Shown here in pieces: positions 1-13,300 of a stretch of 64,000 nucleotides of DNA. The DNA lies in assembly GCF_024362695.1 (NCBI RefSeq), contig NC_065413.1, forward strand, positions 16,279,511 to 16,343,510, read 5' to 3'. The notes below the pieces were generated by a model. The model was not told the DNA's origin. It did not search any database and saw only the letters and a program-made list of their open reading frames with translations. The DNA is from Pectinophora gossypiella (taxonomy: Eukaryota; Arthropoda; Insecta; Lepidoptera; Gelechiidae). The translations under genes and the position numbers were made by a program. Each line of letters opens with the position of its first letter. Positions within the stretch are counted from its first letter, which is position 1.

Positions 1-87
1 AATACTGCAATATACTGACCTATAATAGGTTTCACACTGTTTATAACAATGCAGTTAATTAACATCCCGTAAAATATGAATTAATAT

Positions 88-346
88 TTTTTTTTGTGAC
101 TTATTGTAGATTTGCCGCAGATGGCATTAACTACTTGGCCGGAAAAATGGGGAGCGCTGAAGGCTCTCACCCGGTACAACGTTTAAGACAACAGGCCTGA
201 GGGTGCCCTGTTGGGCGCGAACCTCGGCTCAGGTCGTCGTCTGAGAGGAAGAATATTTGAAAGGATTAATCGACTCTAGTGGGTCGATAGCGATAAGCGC
301 TGAATGAGGGAAATCTGACCACGCCGGTGTGGTCGATATTGGGGGA
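88..346 (-). mobile_element. Retroposon family A, short form
   Basis: This family is marked by a T run followed by GACTTATTGTAG, TTGCCGCAGATGGC and ACTTGGCCGG. Read on the minus strand it ends in ...GTCAC(GT)CA plus poly(A), so the element's sense is minus. This copy's 5' end falls at the CCC-GATAC position where several other copies also begin. No protein is encoded here. Confidence 0.8.
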
Positions 347-1014
347 ATCAATAAAAAAAGCGTTTGTGGTTTGGAAATAATAAGTTCGTGTAATGATCAA
401 TTTATCATAACACGAACAGAACTAACAACATGTGACCATTTGATGGAAACGGACAACTCTTGTAGGTAATAATTAAAACGATATGTTACAAGTGATACAC
501 ATATAGACGTATCTCATTGAATAATGTATTATTGAAGATGCCAATGTAGTCAGTAAATCAGGTTAATACGAATTTGAAATAATCAATGTAATGGTTGATA
601 ATAATGCAGCACTGTATTGGAATAACATTCTACACATAAAACATAAGCTCACAACTGTATCACATTTCGTGGCTGACTTTCCAACCTTATTTAACTACAA
701 TGTTTTGCTAAGATAATTTGTGTCGTAAGTATTGATAATAGCAAAAAGTGAAAATCAGATTCGCCAAAAATTTTAGATACGTCAGTTAGTGACGTCAGCG
801 ACGATTTAGGTGAGTCAGAGGTACATCTATCACAAGATGAACTAAGTACTCACACCTCACCGAGCTAACAACAACAACATTGTAAAACTTTCAAAATCTC
901 TAAATAATCAGTAGATGAAATAGTTGATGGATTAGAACTATTAGATGTCTATCTTATCCAACATGTACATAAATAAATAAATGATTATGATGATTATGAT
1001 TACATAAATAAAGT
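347..1014. other. 3' flank, mostly unassigned AT-rich DNA
   Basis: No gene is seen. At 815-865 there is a fragment of a LINE 3' tail (reverse of the TCATCTTGCGATGGATG motif) that recurs at about 4790, 27260, 42650, 46970 and 55550. The rest is unique-looking. Confidence 0.5.
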
Positions 1015-1099
1015 CATGCCTGTATTCTTATCGGGGTAGGCAGAGCCACAGGTCACAAAAAGGTAAGACACTTTGCAGCCACTACTGGTATTTGAAGAA

Positions 1100-1925
1100 T
1101 CTAAGCATGTAAATTCATTACGATTTGTACAATCGATGAAGTGGATACATCTGAACCTGAATTAGCAGTAGTCTTTATATTTTTATCGCTTCGAAGACCA
1201 AACTACACAGTAATGACGCTTGATTGGGAGTGAAAACAAAAGTTAGCAGAGCCTTTCGGTTCAGAAAGTAACACAAAAGGTACATACCTTGAGCAAGCTT
1301 CTCCAAATTCGTTGACGATAACCCAGTCACTTTGAAGAGATGGTCGTGCGGTATCTCTTCCTTCATAGTTGGTGCTTCCGCATCTTGCCGTGTCATCACC
1401 ATTTTGAATAAGTACTTTCTTTTTCTTCTGAATATCAGCTTTATCTTCTCTGTTCCCAGCCAGTGTTGTTACTTCTTCAATAATGACAATGTTTATGCAT
1501 TCCCGGATTTTATTCCGTAATTCTTCTTCTTTATTTCGATCTTCTACTTAAAAATGAACTTCGTATACCGATTGTCCAGTTGATAAGAAGTGGTCAGAGT
1601 TCTGCTAGCCAGTGGCATCCTCAAAACTTGTTGCGTCTAATGAACTGGTGTAGTATGTTACTATATTTTATACACCGTCCTCTGCCGCATATCTCTGAAG
1701 TTTGCTTTAGGATTCGTTAGGGTAACTTGCCTTTGATCGTCTGTTTTGAAATTGCTTTCAAAGTTTGTGTTTTGTTCTTATTTTTTTTTACTCTGATTTT
1801 ATTAGGTATTTTACGGTCTTTATTAATTATGATTTTGACTGTGAGAGACTTTGTGAGTCTGTCCTTAGTTTAACAAGGTTATTGCAAGCTGATTCACCTG
1901 ATTGGAGGAAAAAGAGATCAAGGGC
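1100..1925. other. Unassigned AT-rich flank
   Basis: Short open frames occur on both strands, but none has a recognisable domain or codon bias. No repeat family of this window was recognised. Confidence 0.45.
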
Positions 1926-1927
1926 GT

Positions 1928-2074
1928 TAAAATGGCCACATCGAAGCAATTCATCTAAGAAAGCAATATTGCTGTTTGACATTTGTTTGCATTGCGCACT
2001 TACTTTTATATGCGCAAATGTCAAATTGCAATGTTGGTTTCTTAGATGAATTGCTTCGATGTGGCCATTTTAAT
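1928..2074. mobile_element. Foldback MITE (arms CCACATCGAAGCAATTCATC)
   Basis: Arms GGCCACATCGAAGCAATTCA and their reverse complement flank a loop with a second inverted motif (GACATTTG...CAAATGTC). A second copy is at 3213-3367; end fragments are at 14735-14790 and 58488-58520. No coding capacity. Confidence 0.85.
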
Positions 2075-2092
2075 CCCCCTGGTCTTATCTGA

Positions 2093-2290
2093 TTATAAAT
2101 TCAAATTCAAATTCAATAATATCTTTATTCTGTAGGTAACATAGTTACACTTTGAATCGTCAATTTTTACATAACGAACGTCTCATCCGCCTAAAACTAC
2201 TGCAGCATCTCACAACCTGTATAGCCGGGGAAAAGAAGCTGCAAGAAAAACCTCGGCACAGGGCCCTAGACGTTCTTTAAAAAAATAAAA
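2093..2290 (-). mobile_element. LINE 3' tail, family D
   Basis: On the minus strand it reads GGGCCCTGTGCCGAGG, then an AGAAGCTGC motif, GGCGGATGAGACGTTCG and a (TTGAAT)n tail after AATAAAGATA. Other copies: 26285-26487 (+), 38325-38470 (-), 48008-48250 (-), a fragment at 30403-30437, and the right window edge. Confidence 0.75.
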
Positions 2291-2394
2291 AATAAACATA
2301 AAATATTGGTATACAATTGAGTAATTAAGCTGCCTAATATCAGGTAATAAAGCTCTGCGCCTCTTTACTGCTGGGAACGAGCCCAAATTGGCAA

Positions 2395-2625
2395 CATTCT
2401 CGGTAACGGCACAACACTGGTTTTGAAGTATAGTAAAAAGTAACAGATTTGACTAATTGGCGATTGGCTATTGGGCGATAGGCTGATCCCTTATCACCAT
2501 AAGGTTCATCATATCCATCTTAGGACTTCGTATCAACAGTGGCTGCAAGTTGTCTTTGATTACTTGTGGCTCTGCCCACCCCATTTGGGATTACGGGTGT
2601 GAGTTTATGTATGTATGTATGTATT
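2395..2625 (+). mobile_element. LINE 3' tail, family F, with (ATGT)n tail
   Basis: The unit GGGCGATAGGCTGATCCC ... GTGGCTCTGCCCACCCC, ending in an ATGTATGT microsatellite. Copies in the opposite orientation are at 11555-11835 and 24468-24728. Microsatellite tails are typical of target-primed LINE insertion. Confidence 0.7.
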
Positions 2626-3210
2626 TGACTAATTGGAAACTAGCCTATTGACGGTTACTAGCCACATACCCTGCCACGTCTCGCTAAACAGCGGTGCGAT
2701 ATTATTAAGATGCTGTATCTGATTGTGTCAACATATTACTAACTGGAATAGGTAAGTACAAAGAACGCTATTTGTTAAAGAATTTCGCATAACATTTCGC
2801 ATAGTTTGGCTGTGTCCTAATAATAATCATTATTATGTTACAATAAAAAACACACCTTTCTTATGTTTATTGGATTGCATTCTTGATACTTTCAATCGGT
2901 GTCGTCCATCTCGACTCTCGAGCCAAGCAAAAGTAAATTTACGAATTACGAATTTACTCACTTTCGAGATAATTTTGTAAGTACTTAAGTAAAATCTTTA
3001 TTTTCTCTACAATAATACAAGGAAATATTTGTAGACGTTGGAGCCTAAACTGGGATACCCTGTGTTTTAGGACTCCAGGCCTCCACCTCCAGAAGGTCAT
3101 GGTCCAGAGAAAATAGCAAAAAAATTTAAAGAGAAAGGAAATCTTCTTTGTATTATTTATATCCTCATTTTCAATATTATTACATTACATAACATAACGT
3201 TATATAAGGA
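2626..3210. other. Unassigned flank DNA
   Basis: AT-rich, with no gene or recurring repeat recognised. Confidence 0.4.
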
Positions 3211-3212
3211 GG

Positions 3213-3367
3213 GTTAAAACGCCACATCGAAGCAATTCACCTAAAAAACCAATAGGTATTCCAATTTGACATTTGCGCATATAAAAGTATGTGCGCACTG
3301 CAAAAAAATGTCAAATAGCAATATTGCTTTTTTAGATGAATTGTTTCAATGTGGCCTTTTTAACCCC
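3213..3367. mobile_element. Foldback MITE, second copy of the 1928 family
   Basis: Same arms (GCCACATCGAAGCAATTCA) and same central CAAATGTC/GACATTTG inverted motif as 1928-2074. An apparent 94-residue frame here is only the MITE. Confidence 0.85.
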
Positions 3368-3847
3368 TTCGTTGTCTGTCTGTATTTGTATATACAAACA
3401 GAGCCGTGGAACAAAATTTCTATATTTACATTACTCTGTACAAATATTACCTTTTTTGTAATATTATGTTATTTGTTTGTCAAACATTTTCACATGTTTG
3501 CCGAGTCAATAGTTAATCAGGAGTTAATAAAAGGTTGTTTCCACGTCTAATTGTATTTGTCGAAGGAAATGTTTACTTTTTTTTGTATCTAGCCTAAGTG
3601 ATGTCCCATTGCGGGGCAAACTATCCAACCATCCCATACATACACAGTAACCATCCTCCTTTCATACCATAAACAATCGAATTCCCATTCATTATCCTTA
3701 CATAGCATTCTCACTTTCCTACAGCTCGGCCATTCTGCTTTCAGTCTGACCTCAGACTTCACAATACACAACAAAACATAAACTTACATACAAAATACTA
3801 ATGTCAACTGAAATTGACGCTACAATATTCATGATTTGTTAGAAAAC

Positions 3848-4190
3848 CGTCGTCCAGCCAGTGCGTTAGGCTCACGATCCGAAGGTCCCGGGTTCGAGTC
3901 ACGGTGGGGAAATATCCGTAGTTTGTTTAGAACATTACAGGCTGATCACTTGATTGTCCAAAAAGTAAGATGATCCGTGCTTCGGAAGGCACGTTAACCC
4001 GTTGGTCCCGGTTATTATTTGCTGATGTAAATTAGAAGTCGTTACATGAGTCATGTCAGGGGCCCATGGCGGCTCAGTAATAACCCTGACATCAGGGTTG
4101 ATGGGTTTGGTAATCCACCTCACAATCCACACGATAGAAGAAGATAGGGAAGGCCCGTGCCCCAGCAGTGGGGACGTTAATGGGCTGATG
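3848..4190 (+). mobile_element. SINE1 (tRNA-headed) with shared LINE-like tail
   Basis: A tRNA-like head with B box GGGTTCGAGTC is followed by the SINE1 body (CACTTGATTGTCC, GTTGGTCCCGG, CCTGACATCAGGG) and a tail GCCCCAGCAGTGGGGACGTT ending in (TGA)n. The same 3' tail occurs on SINE3, pointing to a common LINE partner. Confidence 0.8.
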
Positions 4191-4227
4191 ATGAGGAAAT
4201 AAAACGTTGGAGATTGTGTGAGATATT

Positions 4228-4233
4228 TTTAAT
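4228..4233 (-). terminator. Candidate poly(A) signal (ATTAAA) for the transporter gene
   Basis: An ATTAAA hexamer lies 37 nt past the stop codon on the minus strand, and no AATAAA is seen closer. The implied 3' UTR would be very short, so transcripts may instead end further on, in SINE sequence. Confidence 0.25.
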
Positions 4234-4269
4234 GCAATCTTAATACAAAATACGCTAAATAAAAGTTGA

Positions 4270-4331
4270 CTACACCTGCGGCCGCTCTGGGCGCGTGCTC
4301 TTCGGAAGGATGATGCACAGCAGACCGCTTG
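4270..4331 (-). CDS. Exon 12: end of helix 12, C-terminal tail and stop
   Basis: 62 nt, phase 1 to stop, residues 512-531: S-S-G-L-L-C-I-I-L-P-K-S-T-R-P-E-R-P-Q-V then TAG. The L-P-x-[ST]-x-x-x-x-L/E ending is typical of the family's last helix and tail. The acceptor TTGTTCCAG is good. A retroposon copy (4372-4735) lies about 40 bp upstream of this acceptor. Confidence 0.82.
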
Positions 4332-7300
4332 CTGGAACAAACACATTGTACACATTATTATAAAACAAACTTTTTTTTATTTTTGACGTGACTTTATGTA
4401 GATTTGCCGCAGATGGCATTAACTATTTGGCCGGACAAATAGGGAGCGCTGAAGGCTTTCACCCGGTACAACGTTTAAGACAACATGCCTGAGGGTGCAA
4501 AGTTGGGCGCGAACCTCGGCTCAGGGCGTCGTCTGAGAGGAAAAATATTTGAAAGAATTAATCGACTCTAGTGGTAGCGCATGAGCGCTGATTGAGGGAA
4601 ATCGTCGACCACGCCCGGCGGGGTCGGTATCGGGGTCCTGAAGTGTTTGGTGTCGCGAGCTGAATGGCTGCCTGTGGCTAGTAATCGGGTCGTCAGGATC
4701 GCATATTACGTCCTTCGGACGCCGATACTTTTCAGTACCCTAGTGGGTCGATAGCGATAAGCGCTGATTGAGGGATAGAAAGCTCGGTAAGGTGTTGATA
4801 TTTAGTTCATCTTGCGATGGATGCACCTCTGCCTACCCCAATTGGGATATAGTCGTGAGCTTATGTGTATTGCTGCATGAAAGATTTACCAAATTAAAAA
4901 TAACCTATCTGGCCTGTAGGTTGCCTGGAAGAAATTGCTGCATGAGCAATAAGGCCGCCTGTTGTGCTTTTCTGTATATGTTGTCCTTATCTCTGTATTT
5001 TGTGTCCATTGTGCTCAATAAAGTATTTTATCTATCTATCTATCTGCAAACGCAACAAATTACGACCTATTCTTTCAGTAATGCATACTGGGCTATATTT
5101 ACAAGCGCAGGTGGTACAAAATAGGACACACGTGTCGGCACTATAGGTTAGGAAGTCCTCTAAATATAATACATTGTAATATTACAACGTAAGGTTATAA
5201 ATAACAGGAATGATGCTTATAATTAAGGTTACAAACTAAAGCTCAAATGTAGGTGGCAGCACTGTTGCGTGTTCCCAAATTTTGACAGTTCTCCATACTG
5301 TCCAGCTAAAATTCGTGATTAATGGCTATAAAATGTGGAGCAACGTGGAGTGTATCCCGTCCGAGGGATAAGTTACGAAAAAGAACAGCCATTAGTTGGA
5401 AAAAAGGCAGTTTTGAAAGAAAATTACTTTTTCTAACTTTTCTTCTTTCCGATCTTTAGGGAACAAATATAACATTAAGATTTTGCAGCTAAACGCTGCG
5501 CGAAGGATTATAGTGTAAAATATAACCAAAACAACAGTAGTGACACCTGATGGGAGAAATAAGCAGGGAATATCAGTGGTGAGACCAATATTACGAGGTT
5601 ATGTTCGCGACAAAACGAGAAAAAAACAAAACTATGTTTTTGCATGACATCTTTTTTCGTAAAAAGGATCTAAAGAAGATAGTCTAGACGCAGCAAAAGA
5701 CAATAATTTAATAGTATTCGAGACACTTGTAAGTCTCGCATTTGTGAACGGAAGTCGCCGATGCGTCAAATGTCAACTGCAGTTGGTCAATCAAGGTCGA
5801 CTCTCTAAAAAACTTTGGACAGTCCATTATAAAAAAACTCCCCAACATAGCGTGCGAACGAAACACGCGCGCTCTCTCCCTTATTCTTTAGCGGCTTACG
5901 GACATTTAAGACTAAAGTATATCTATACCCGGTGGATCGGATCCGATGGATTGGGCAGTGTAATAAGGCCTTAAGACCCAGAGGGGGTGAGGTTGGCGCT
6001 CGGCCGCCTTAGAGCGGGGCGGAAAGTTACCGTCCTATCATCACTAATTTAAGAGCCACGCTCTTGTCGGTGTACCATTCTCCATTCTTGTCTATCAAAG
6101 TCCTTCACCTCCTTATAAGACACGTCCGGGGCGGGCGGAGAGTTACCGTCCTATACGTACGTACGTACGTAGTATTATTCTTATACTAGTTATTCTATAT
6201 TTATAGTCTGTCAAAAATGACCTTGAGATTTGTAGGTGAAGCTTAAGCCACTTTCACACATCGCGTGTATGTTTTAAGCTCAAACCACACTTGCGGGGCG
6301 CGGTAAGTAGTATTACACTATACAATTAAAGTACTTACATATAAGGAAGGTACCGAACATGTAGATGGGCACGACGCAATGTTCATCCACCAGCGCGCCG
6401 AACACGACGTTGCCGACGATGGCGCCGATGCGCCCGCACATCACTGTCACTGCCATTGCTGTTGCACTGTCGAGGAATAAAGATACAAATATTTATTATT
6501 TATAGGTACATAAATAAACCTCCGTGGTCTAGTGGTTAGAGCGTTAGGCTCACGATCTGGAGGTTCGGGTTCGATTCCCGATGGGGACATTGTCGAAATC
6601 ACTTTGTGAGACAGTCCTTTGTTTGGTAAGGACTTTTCAGGCTTGAATCACCTGATTGTCCGAAAAAGTAAGATGGTTCCGTGCTTCGGAGAGCACGTTA
6701 ACCCGTTGGTCCCGGCTATTAGCCGTAAAAACACCTCCACCAACCCGCATTGGAGCAGCGTGGTGGAGTATGCTCCATACCCCCTCCGGTTGATTGAGGG
6801 GAGGCCTGTGCCCAGCAGTGGGACGTATATAGGCTGTTTATGTATATGTTAAATAAACAAAATAAAAAATAAAATATCTTTATTTCAGACCCTAAGGCCC
6901 ATATAGAGTTCGTTCAATGACCCAAAATTTTGGTTACATACATACTGTATAAAAAAGTTTTCGTTACGAAGTCACTAACAGCCTGTATTGTTGTATAAAC
7001 GCTACGTTACCTGGTGTCTTATTAATTGCGCAACTAACAAGACACCTGTTGGACTCACGATCCGGAGCTCCCGGGTTCGAATCCTTGTGGAGACATAATC
7101 ACTTTGCGATCCCTAATTAGGTTAGGGCATTGCAGACTGATCACCCGATTATCTGAAAGTAAGATGATCCGTGTTTCGGATGGCACGTTCAGCAGTCGAT
7201 CCCGAATACTATTTACTTAAGTAAGTCACTCGTTACATGAGTCATGTCATGGGTCTTGACAGTTCAATGGTGTCAGGGTTGTTGAGTTCGGTCGTGGATC

Positions 7301-10300
7301 TCACAACCCACACGAGAGAAGAAGACTGATACTCACGCAACTTTGGTGGGGAAGATCTCGCAGATGACACAGAAGAGTACGGCCTCCGTGCAACTGACGA
7401 TGGCCTCAAAGATGCATGATAGCACCAGGTTCTCTAATGAGGAGCGTACTAGGTTCAAACCCAGCGCTGCGCAGCCGGAGATCGTCAGCATGAGCACTGA
7501 AAGTGGAGAGGGAGTAGACTTTAAATTTTGTCAAAAAAACTCTTCCAGCAGATCGGGAAAGAGACAAACTAAAACCAAGGGAAAGCAGATTACGTGTTTT
7601 CTGTCTTTCTTTCTTTCAGATTATTGTCATCTTGTGAGCTGAAACCTTAACCACCTTTGAGGTGACTTAATTTTGACGCATCAATAACAATTACTGTAGA
7701 TCCTGTTAGATAGATTTCAAGTCAACCATAAAAAGTATGAAAACTATCTGATATAATAAGAATCTTCGGAGCATGACGGCTTTCACCAGTAATGATCATA
7801 AAACTCCACTCTTGGCAGCTAGCACTCGGTGCGATTACTGATGTAGTCACATTTGCCGCCAGGCGATGGCGTCGGCGATCGAGGGTCTTTGGTATGCAAG
7901 CACCCTTAGGCACCCATAGCGGCCGTAGTATGAACGATCTTATTTATCAATTATATCCCAAATTCAGATCAAGTTTATCGCGGCTCTCATACTTTGCAGG
8001 TGCATGTATATTTTGACTTACCCAGCATAGGTTTCTTGCCGACCATGTTGATGGTGAGCCCGACCCACAGCGCGGTGGGCAAGCAGCTTAGAGCTACGAT
8101 CAACGTGTGGATGTACACCGAGTTGTCGATGTGACACGCATGCTCACTCTGTAAAAAAAAAAACTTTGTGTATAGTACCTATTAAATCTTAACCCTTTCA
8201 CGTGCAGAGACCATGGGTCATTGATGATTTATAACAGATAGTATGACACCTTGGAATCGGAACGTCATTAGACGTTCTGTCCTTGAAAGTGTTAATGACC
8301 TTTTTTTTGGCTTTTTTTGGACTTTGTAATCTAGCTTATCCGATCGGTTGTATGATCGGATGTATTTGGCTCAAAAGAATAAGTTAGATAAATTTAAAAG
8401 ATCCTCAACAGACTTCTATAGTGAGGGGTCTTTGGCAAAAAGCCTGATGTTGGGCATCCACCTAACAATCCAAATGATAGTAGTCAAGAACAGGTCCGGT
8501 TGGGCGACTTGAAATCTATGGTGATTGGATTGGCTACTAGCCTAAACACTTCCACCGCATCTAGTTCACACCCACATGCTCTCATGTTTAAAGATAATAG
8601 CTCATTCGAACCACCCAGCACTTACCCTGCAACGCCTATTCGCACGGCGTCCACTAACTGACAAGTGGTCCAAGGGTGGACGCCGCGTTATCACCATATA
8701 CAAGTCCATATGAAAAATGCTAACGGCACGAGACGAAGCGATGCAGAGCGGGTGCCGTGTGGCTCTAATGAGTTGTGAACTTAAGAAGAGGAAGAAGTAA
8801 CTTACAATTAAGTCAGATAACTCCGGGACAGGCGTCGTGTGCGAGATGGTGAGGTTGGCAGACACCTCGCAGACGCCAGCGGAGACGTCAGGGTACAGCG
8901 ACGCGAACTGGCTGTACCGCTCGAACAGATCCGGGAACCACATCATTAGGGTGTAGTAGCTGCAAGCAGAAAGTGGGCTAGTGAATATAAGGAAGGCACA
9001 GTCATGGTCTGGTTATGTTTGCAGAAAGAACATGATAGGGGGGTAAAAAGTGTCATGGAGAAGACACCTCTCGGACGTGGAGGTAGAGGCAGACCTGGAC
9101 GAGTTTGAAGAACCTGAAATCGTGATAGCCTGACAAGTCATCATCTTCTCCAATGTAATGGTCAGAAAGGACAGAATCTCTCTGTCGCTTTTTACGGTAC
9201 GAAAAATAAGCATCTGAATATTATGGTTTCTGTCGCAGCATTAAAGCTACTTTACGCACTTGATCCAAAGTTTATCCATATAAATGTCCTGTAAATGTGT
9301 GTACTAAGGTTGTCTAAGGATATGTCCATGATCTTCAAGAGTAATTAAGTCAAAGATTACCTGAACATCAACCCGAAGTCGACGAAGCAACACAGCACCA
9401 GGAAACCGATGTACGGCGGCGAGACGAGCATCTTCTTGCGGTTCCAGAAGGACTCCATCCGCTGCTTGAAGGTGCGCGCGCGCTTCGTCTCGTTGTTGTT
9501 GTCTGCTGTCACCACTTCTTCATCTTCACCGTCTTCTTCTGCTCCTATCATTGACTCCACCTGCAAGAAGTTATAACAGATGTAGTTGGATTAAGCTGGA
9601 GGAAAAACTTTCATCATTTCTACGTACCTCCTCAGTGCAATAGAACATAAATATATGTGGAGAATAGAGGCTGCGGGTTAGTGCCTCACCTCAATCAATT
9701 TGAAAGGGATATCCGGATCATATTTCACCACGCTGCGCCGCCCGATACTCACGGCTTAACGTGCTTTCTGAAGCACGAAATCATCTTACCTTTTCCGACA
9801 ATCGGGCGATTCAACCTGTAATGTCCTAGTCAAATAAAGGATAGTCTCCCAATGTGATTTCGATAATGTCCTCATCGGTAATCGAACCCCGACCAAGTTG
9901 GCAGAAAACATAACTTATTCTATGTAAACTTACAGGGAAGTCCTTTTCACTCAGCTTTGTGTTGACCACAAAGATCCTTTGCAGCACCTTCAGTGCCTCT
10001 TCGGGTCGGTGGGCGTATAGCAAGTAACGTGGACTCTCAGGGAAGGGTATAAGCAGCAGCACCACCAATAAACTGGGAATGCCACAAGCAGCCACGAACA
10101 CCCTCCAGGGAGTGTACTGGAACGCTGCATCAGCCGCTGTCAGGTTGAATCGCGGGTCTTGAATGATCAGCCAGGCGATTCCTGTGGGGTTAAAGTTTGC
10201 AATGGAGTGTAAGTCTATATTATTATTTTGTATTTTTTTTTTATTATTTTTTTGTTTTGGGGAATCGTTATTTATCTTATTTTATGAATTTTAACAAAAT

Positions 10301-13300
10301 GATTTTTAAATACGTGACATATAAAACTATTATATTGGTTAAGTTGTTATGCTACGTGTGCTGTTGTTAAAACATTCTATTCGTTCTTATGATGATAATT
10401 TACTAGTAGGGTTTTTAGAGCCGTGGTAGCCCAAGTAGTAGAACGCTAGCCGCTCACTTTAAGGTTGCAGGTTCGAATCCAGCACAGGCTTAAACCAATG
10501 ATTGTCGAATTCATGTTTGGATCATTAGTAACTCATCCTTCAGACGGGATACACTGCACGCTGCTCCATATTTTAAATAGAAATAGAAATGATTTATTGC
10601 AAGAAATATACGTAATTTACAGATCTTTTTACAATTATGGCAGAGTTCAGTACATTTCACCAACACTGGCATGCAAATATATGTCATAACAGTCATACAG
10701 AAAATTACAGCAATATATTATAACGAAAAGCTGGCTGTCCAGTCAATATTCGTGAAAAATTATATATTATGGAGAACTGTCAAATTTTTTTTTTGACGTG
10801 TCTTATTGTAGATTTGCCGCAGATGGTATTAACTACTTGGCCGGACAAATGGGGAGCGCTGAAGGCTCTCACCCGGTACAACGTGCCCAGTTGGGCGTGA
10901 ACCTCGGCTCAGGGCGTCGTCTGAGAGGAAAAATATTTGAAAGAATTAATCGACCCTAGTGGGTCGATAGCGATAAGCGCTGAATGAGGGAAATCGTCGA
11001 CCTCGCCGGCGGGGTCGGTATCGGGGTCCTGAAGTGTTTGGTGTCGCGAGCTGTTGGCTGCCTCTAAGGCTAGAGTAATCGGGTTGTCGGGATCGTATAT
11101 TAAGTACGTCCTTCGGACGCCGATACTTTTCAGTTCAAAATTTAAGAACACTCAACAGTAGCGACACCTGATGTGAGAGATAGGCAGTTTTTTGACGCCA
11201 GAAGTAAAACTATTGCGCCCCTTTGCTTTACGGTATGCTTGACGTCGCGATTCCCTGTCGAGCGTTCGCTTCATTTAATCGACACTTGTTTTGATACTAC
11301 GACAGTGCGTTTGTAGACGGAAACACAAAACAATGTGAGTCATTGCCAAAATAATTGGAAACTGATTGGCAAAGGCTCAAACACGGCCATACCATTGATG
11401 TAAACAAGTGCCATACAATATCACTACGATGTGAGGTTGCCATACACGGTACGATCGATTTGTTGATCTATGTAACGATTTAAATGTCGTTCTCTCAGGA
11501 AACAAATGGTCGTTTTTTCAACCGAAAGTGTGACGTAGTTAATATGAGCCTAAAGTCGAATCATACATACATACATAAACTCACGCCCGTAATCCCAAAT
11601 GGGGTGGGCAGAGCCACAAGTAATCAAAGACAACTTGCAGCCACTGTTGATATGAAGTCCTAAGATGGATATGATGAACGTTATGGTGATAAGGGATCAG
11701 CCTATCGCCCATAACATTAGTCCATCATGTTAGAGAACGCAATCCCTCTGTCGGTTTTTACGACATGCCCGGGAAGACAAGCAGCTGAACGTGTTCTATG
11801 TTTTTTATTTGCTCCCAGAACAGCATAGAAGCGCTCAAAGTCGAATCAACGCTGTCGATATATCGTTACGATTTTAAATTGTACGGGTTTTGTTGCGATC
11901 TTCGATCGAATCGTTAACTATATTATCGTTCACGAATATGCTGTCGTTTTCATTGGGTTTGTGGGGTTTTTGCAGTGACAATACTTATTTGTTTTGTTTA
12001 ATCAATTTCATGAATCAGTTCAGTCAGCCAGATCGATTGTGTTATCATCGTCTCTCTAGCTTTACGCCGTTTTAACAGCATTCGATTTTAGCTTTTTTGA
12101 GGTGATTTATTGCAGATTTACTGCAAATAGCATTAACTACTTGGCCGGAAAAATGAAGAGCGCTCAGGACTTCACCTGGAATCCGATGGCTATCTCCGTA
12201 CCGATCGTACGATGTGCAGACGCCTTATATTTTGGTCTGATGGACTTTAGCCAAAGGGAAATGTCTCGCGACATTCAAGGGACAAGGTTCAATACTGCTA
12301 AAATAAACGCCTATGAGTTTGGACGGGACATTTCTAATAATACTCCAGTATTTTTGTTGTGAAGAGTTTTCGCGACTGGATAGATGTGAATCGGCGCAAG
12401 CGTCATTTTATTGCTGAGAACTTTTAGTGACATTTAATGTGGCCTAATTTTAAAATTTTAATACTTCGAGTAGAAGTAAATCTTTCATTATCTATATTCT
12501 GGACATAAAATATAATACTTCTGCTGTTTCTATTCTCAAAACTACTGCATTTGTCCGTCAACTAAAATATCATGTCTACTATAAGATACTGGTTCTTTAT
12601 AGCATATAAAATAATCATCAACAAACAAAGTAAAACATATTTATTTATTTACATTTTTTTTAATATATTTTTATGTTCTCTTCATCATTTACGAGTATTT
12701 ACTCAAGCAACAAAGTAAATATATTATACTTACTTATAGTTAAATCAGACCTTATTATATTTAGGAGATAGTAACATATTAAAGATTTAACGAAATATCA
12801 CACACACTCGAAATTTTCATTTCTGCTGTCCCAAATAATGCATAAAACTAATCTTTATGAATGCGAAATTGCTGTCGTGAACCTTATATTATATAATCGT
12901 GTCATAATCAGGTTCGAGACAACTGCCGCTATTTTTTAGTCTATCGACCATTTGTAAATGCTTACTTTTACAATATTTCCGGGATGACAAACAGCTGAAC
13001 GCATTTCACTTTTGAGTTCGCAAGGCAAAGCATAATTCTACAAATAATCATCTCCTTACCTGGCAGAAGAATAGTCCCAATAGTCCAGAAGACTTCAAGC
13101 CTGCAGAGCATGACGTCACGATGGCGGAGGGACAGGAAGTCTCCGAAGTAAGGGAACACCAGACCCGTGGCTCCGATGATGCCGAACCCTGAGAAGAACC
13201 TGTGGAAATAGGGGGTCTACAACCAATAGGCAGGCGTGGTGGGGTCATGTATGGTGGGTAAAGCAGCAGAATATGAAAAATGCTTTTATTTATTTATCTA

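Noticed and set aside
6518..6600. tRNA gene (A and B boxes, CCTCCGTGGTCTAGTGG...GGTTCGATTCC)
   Set aside because: It is the head of a repeated SINE with a constant body and tail; no proper tRNA cloverleaf with acceptor pairing was found. The same applies to the SINE1 and SINE4 heads.
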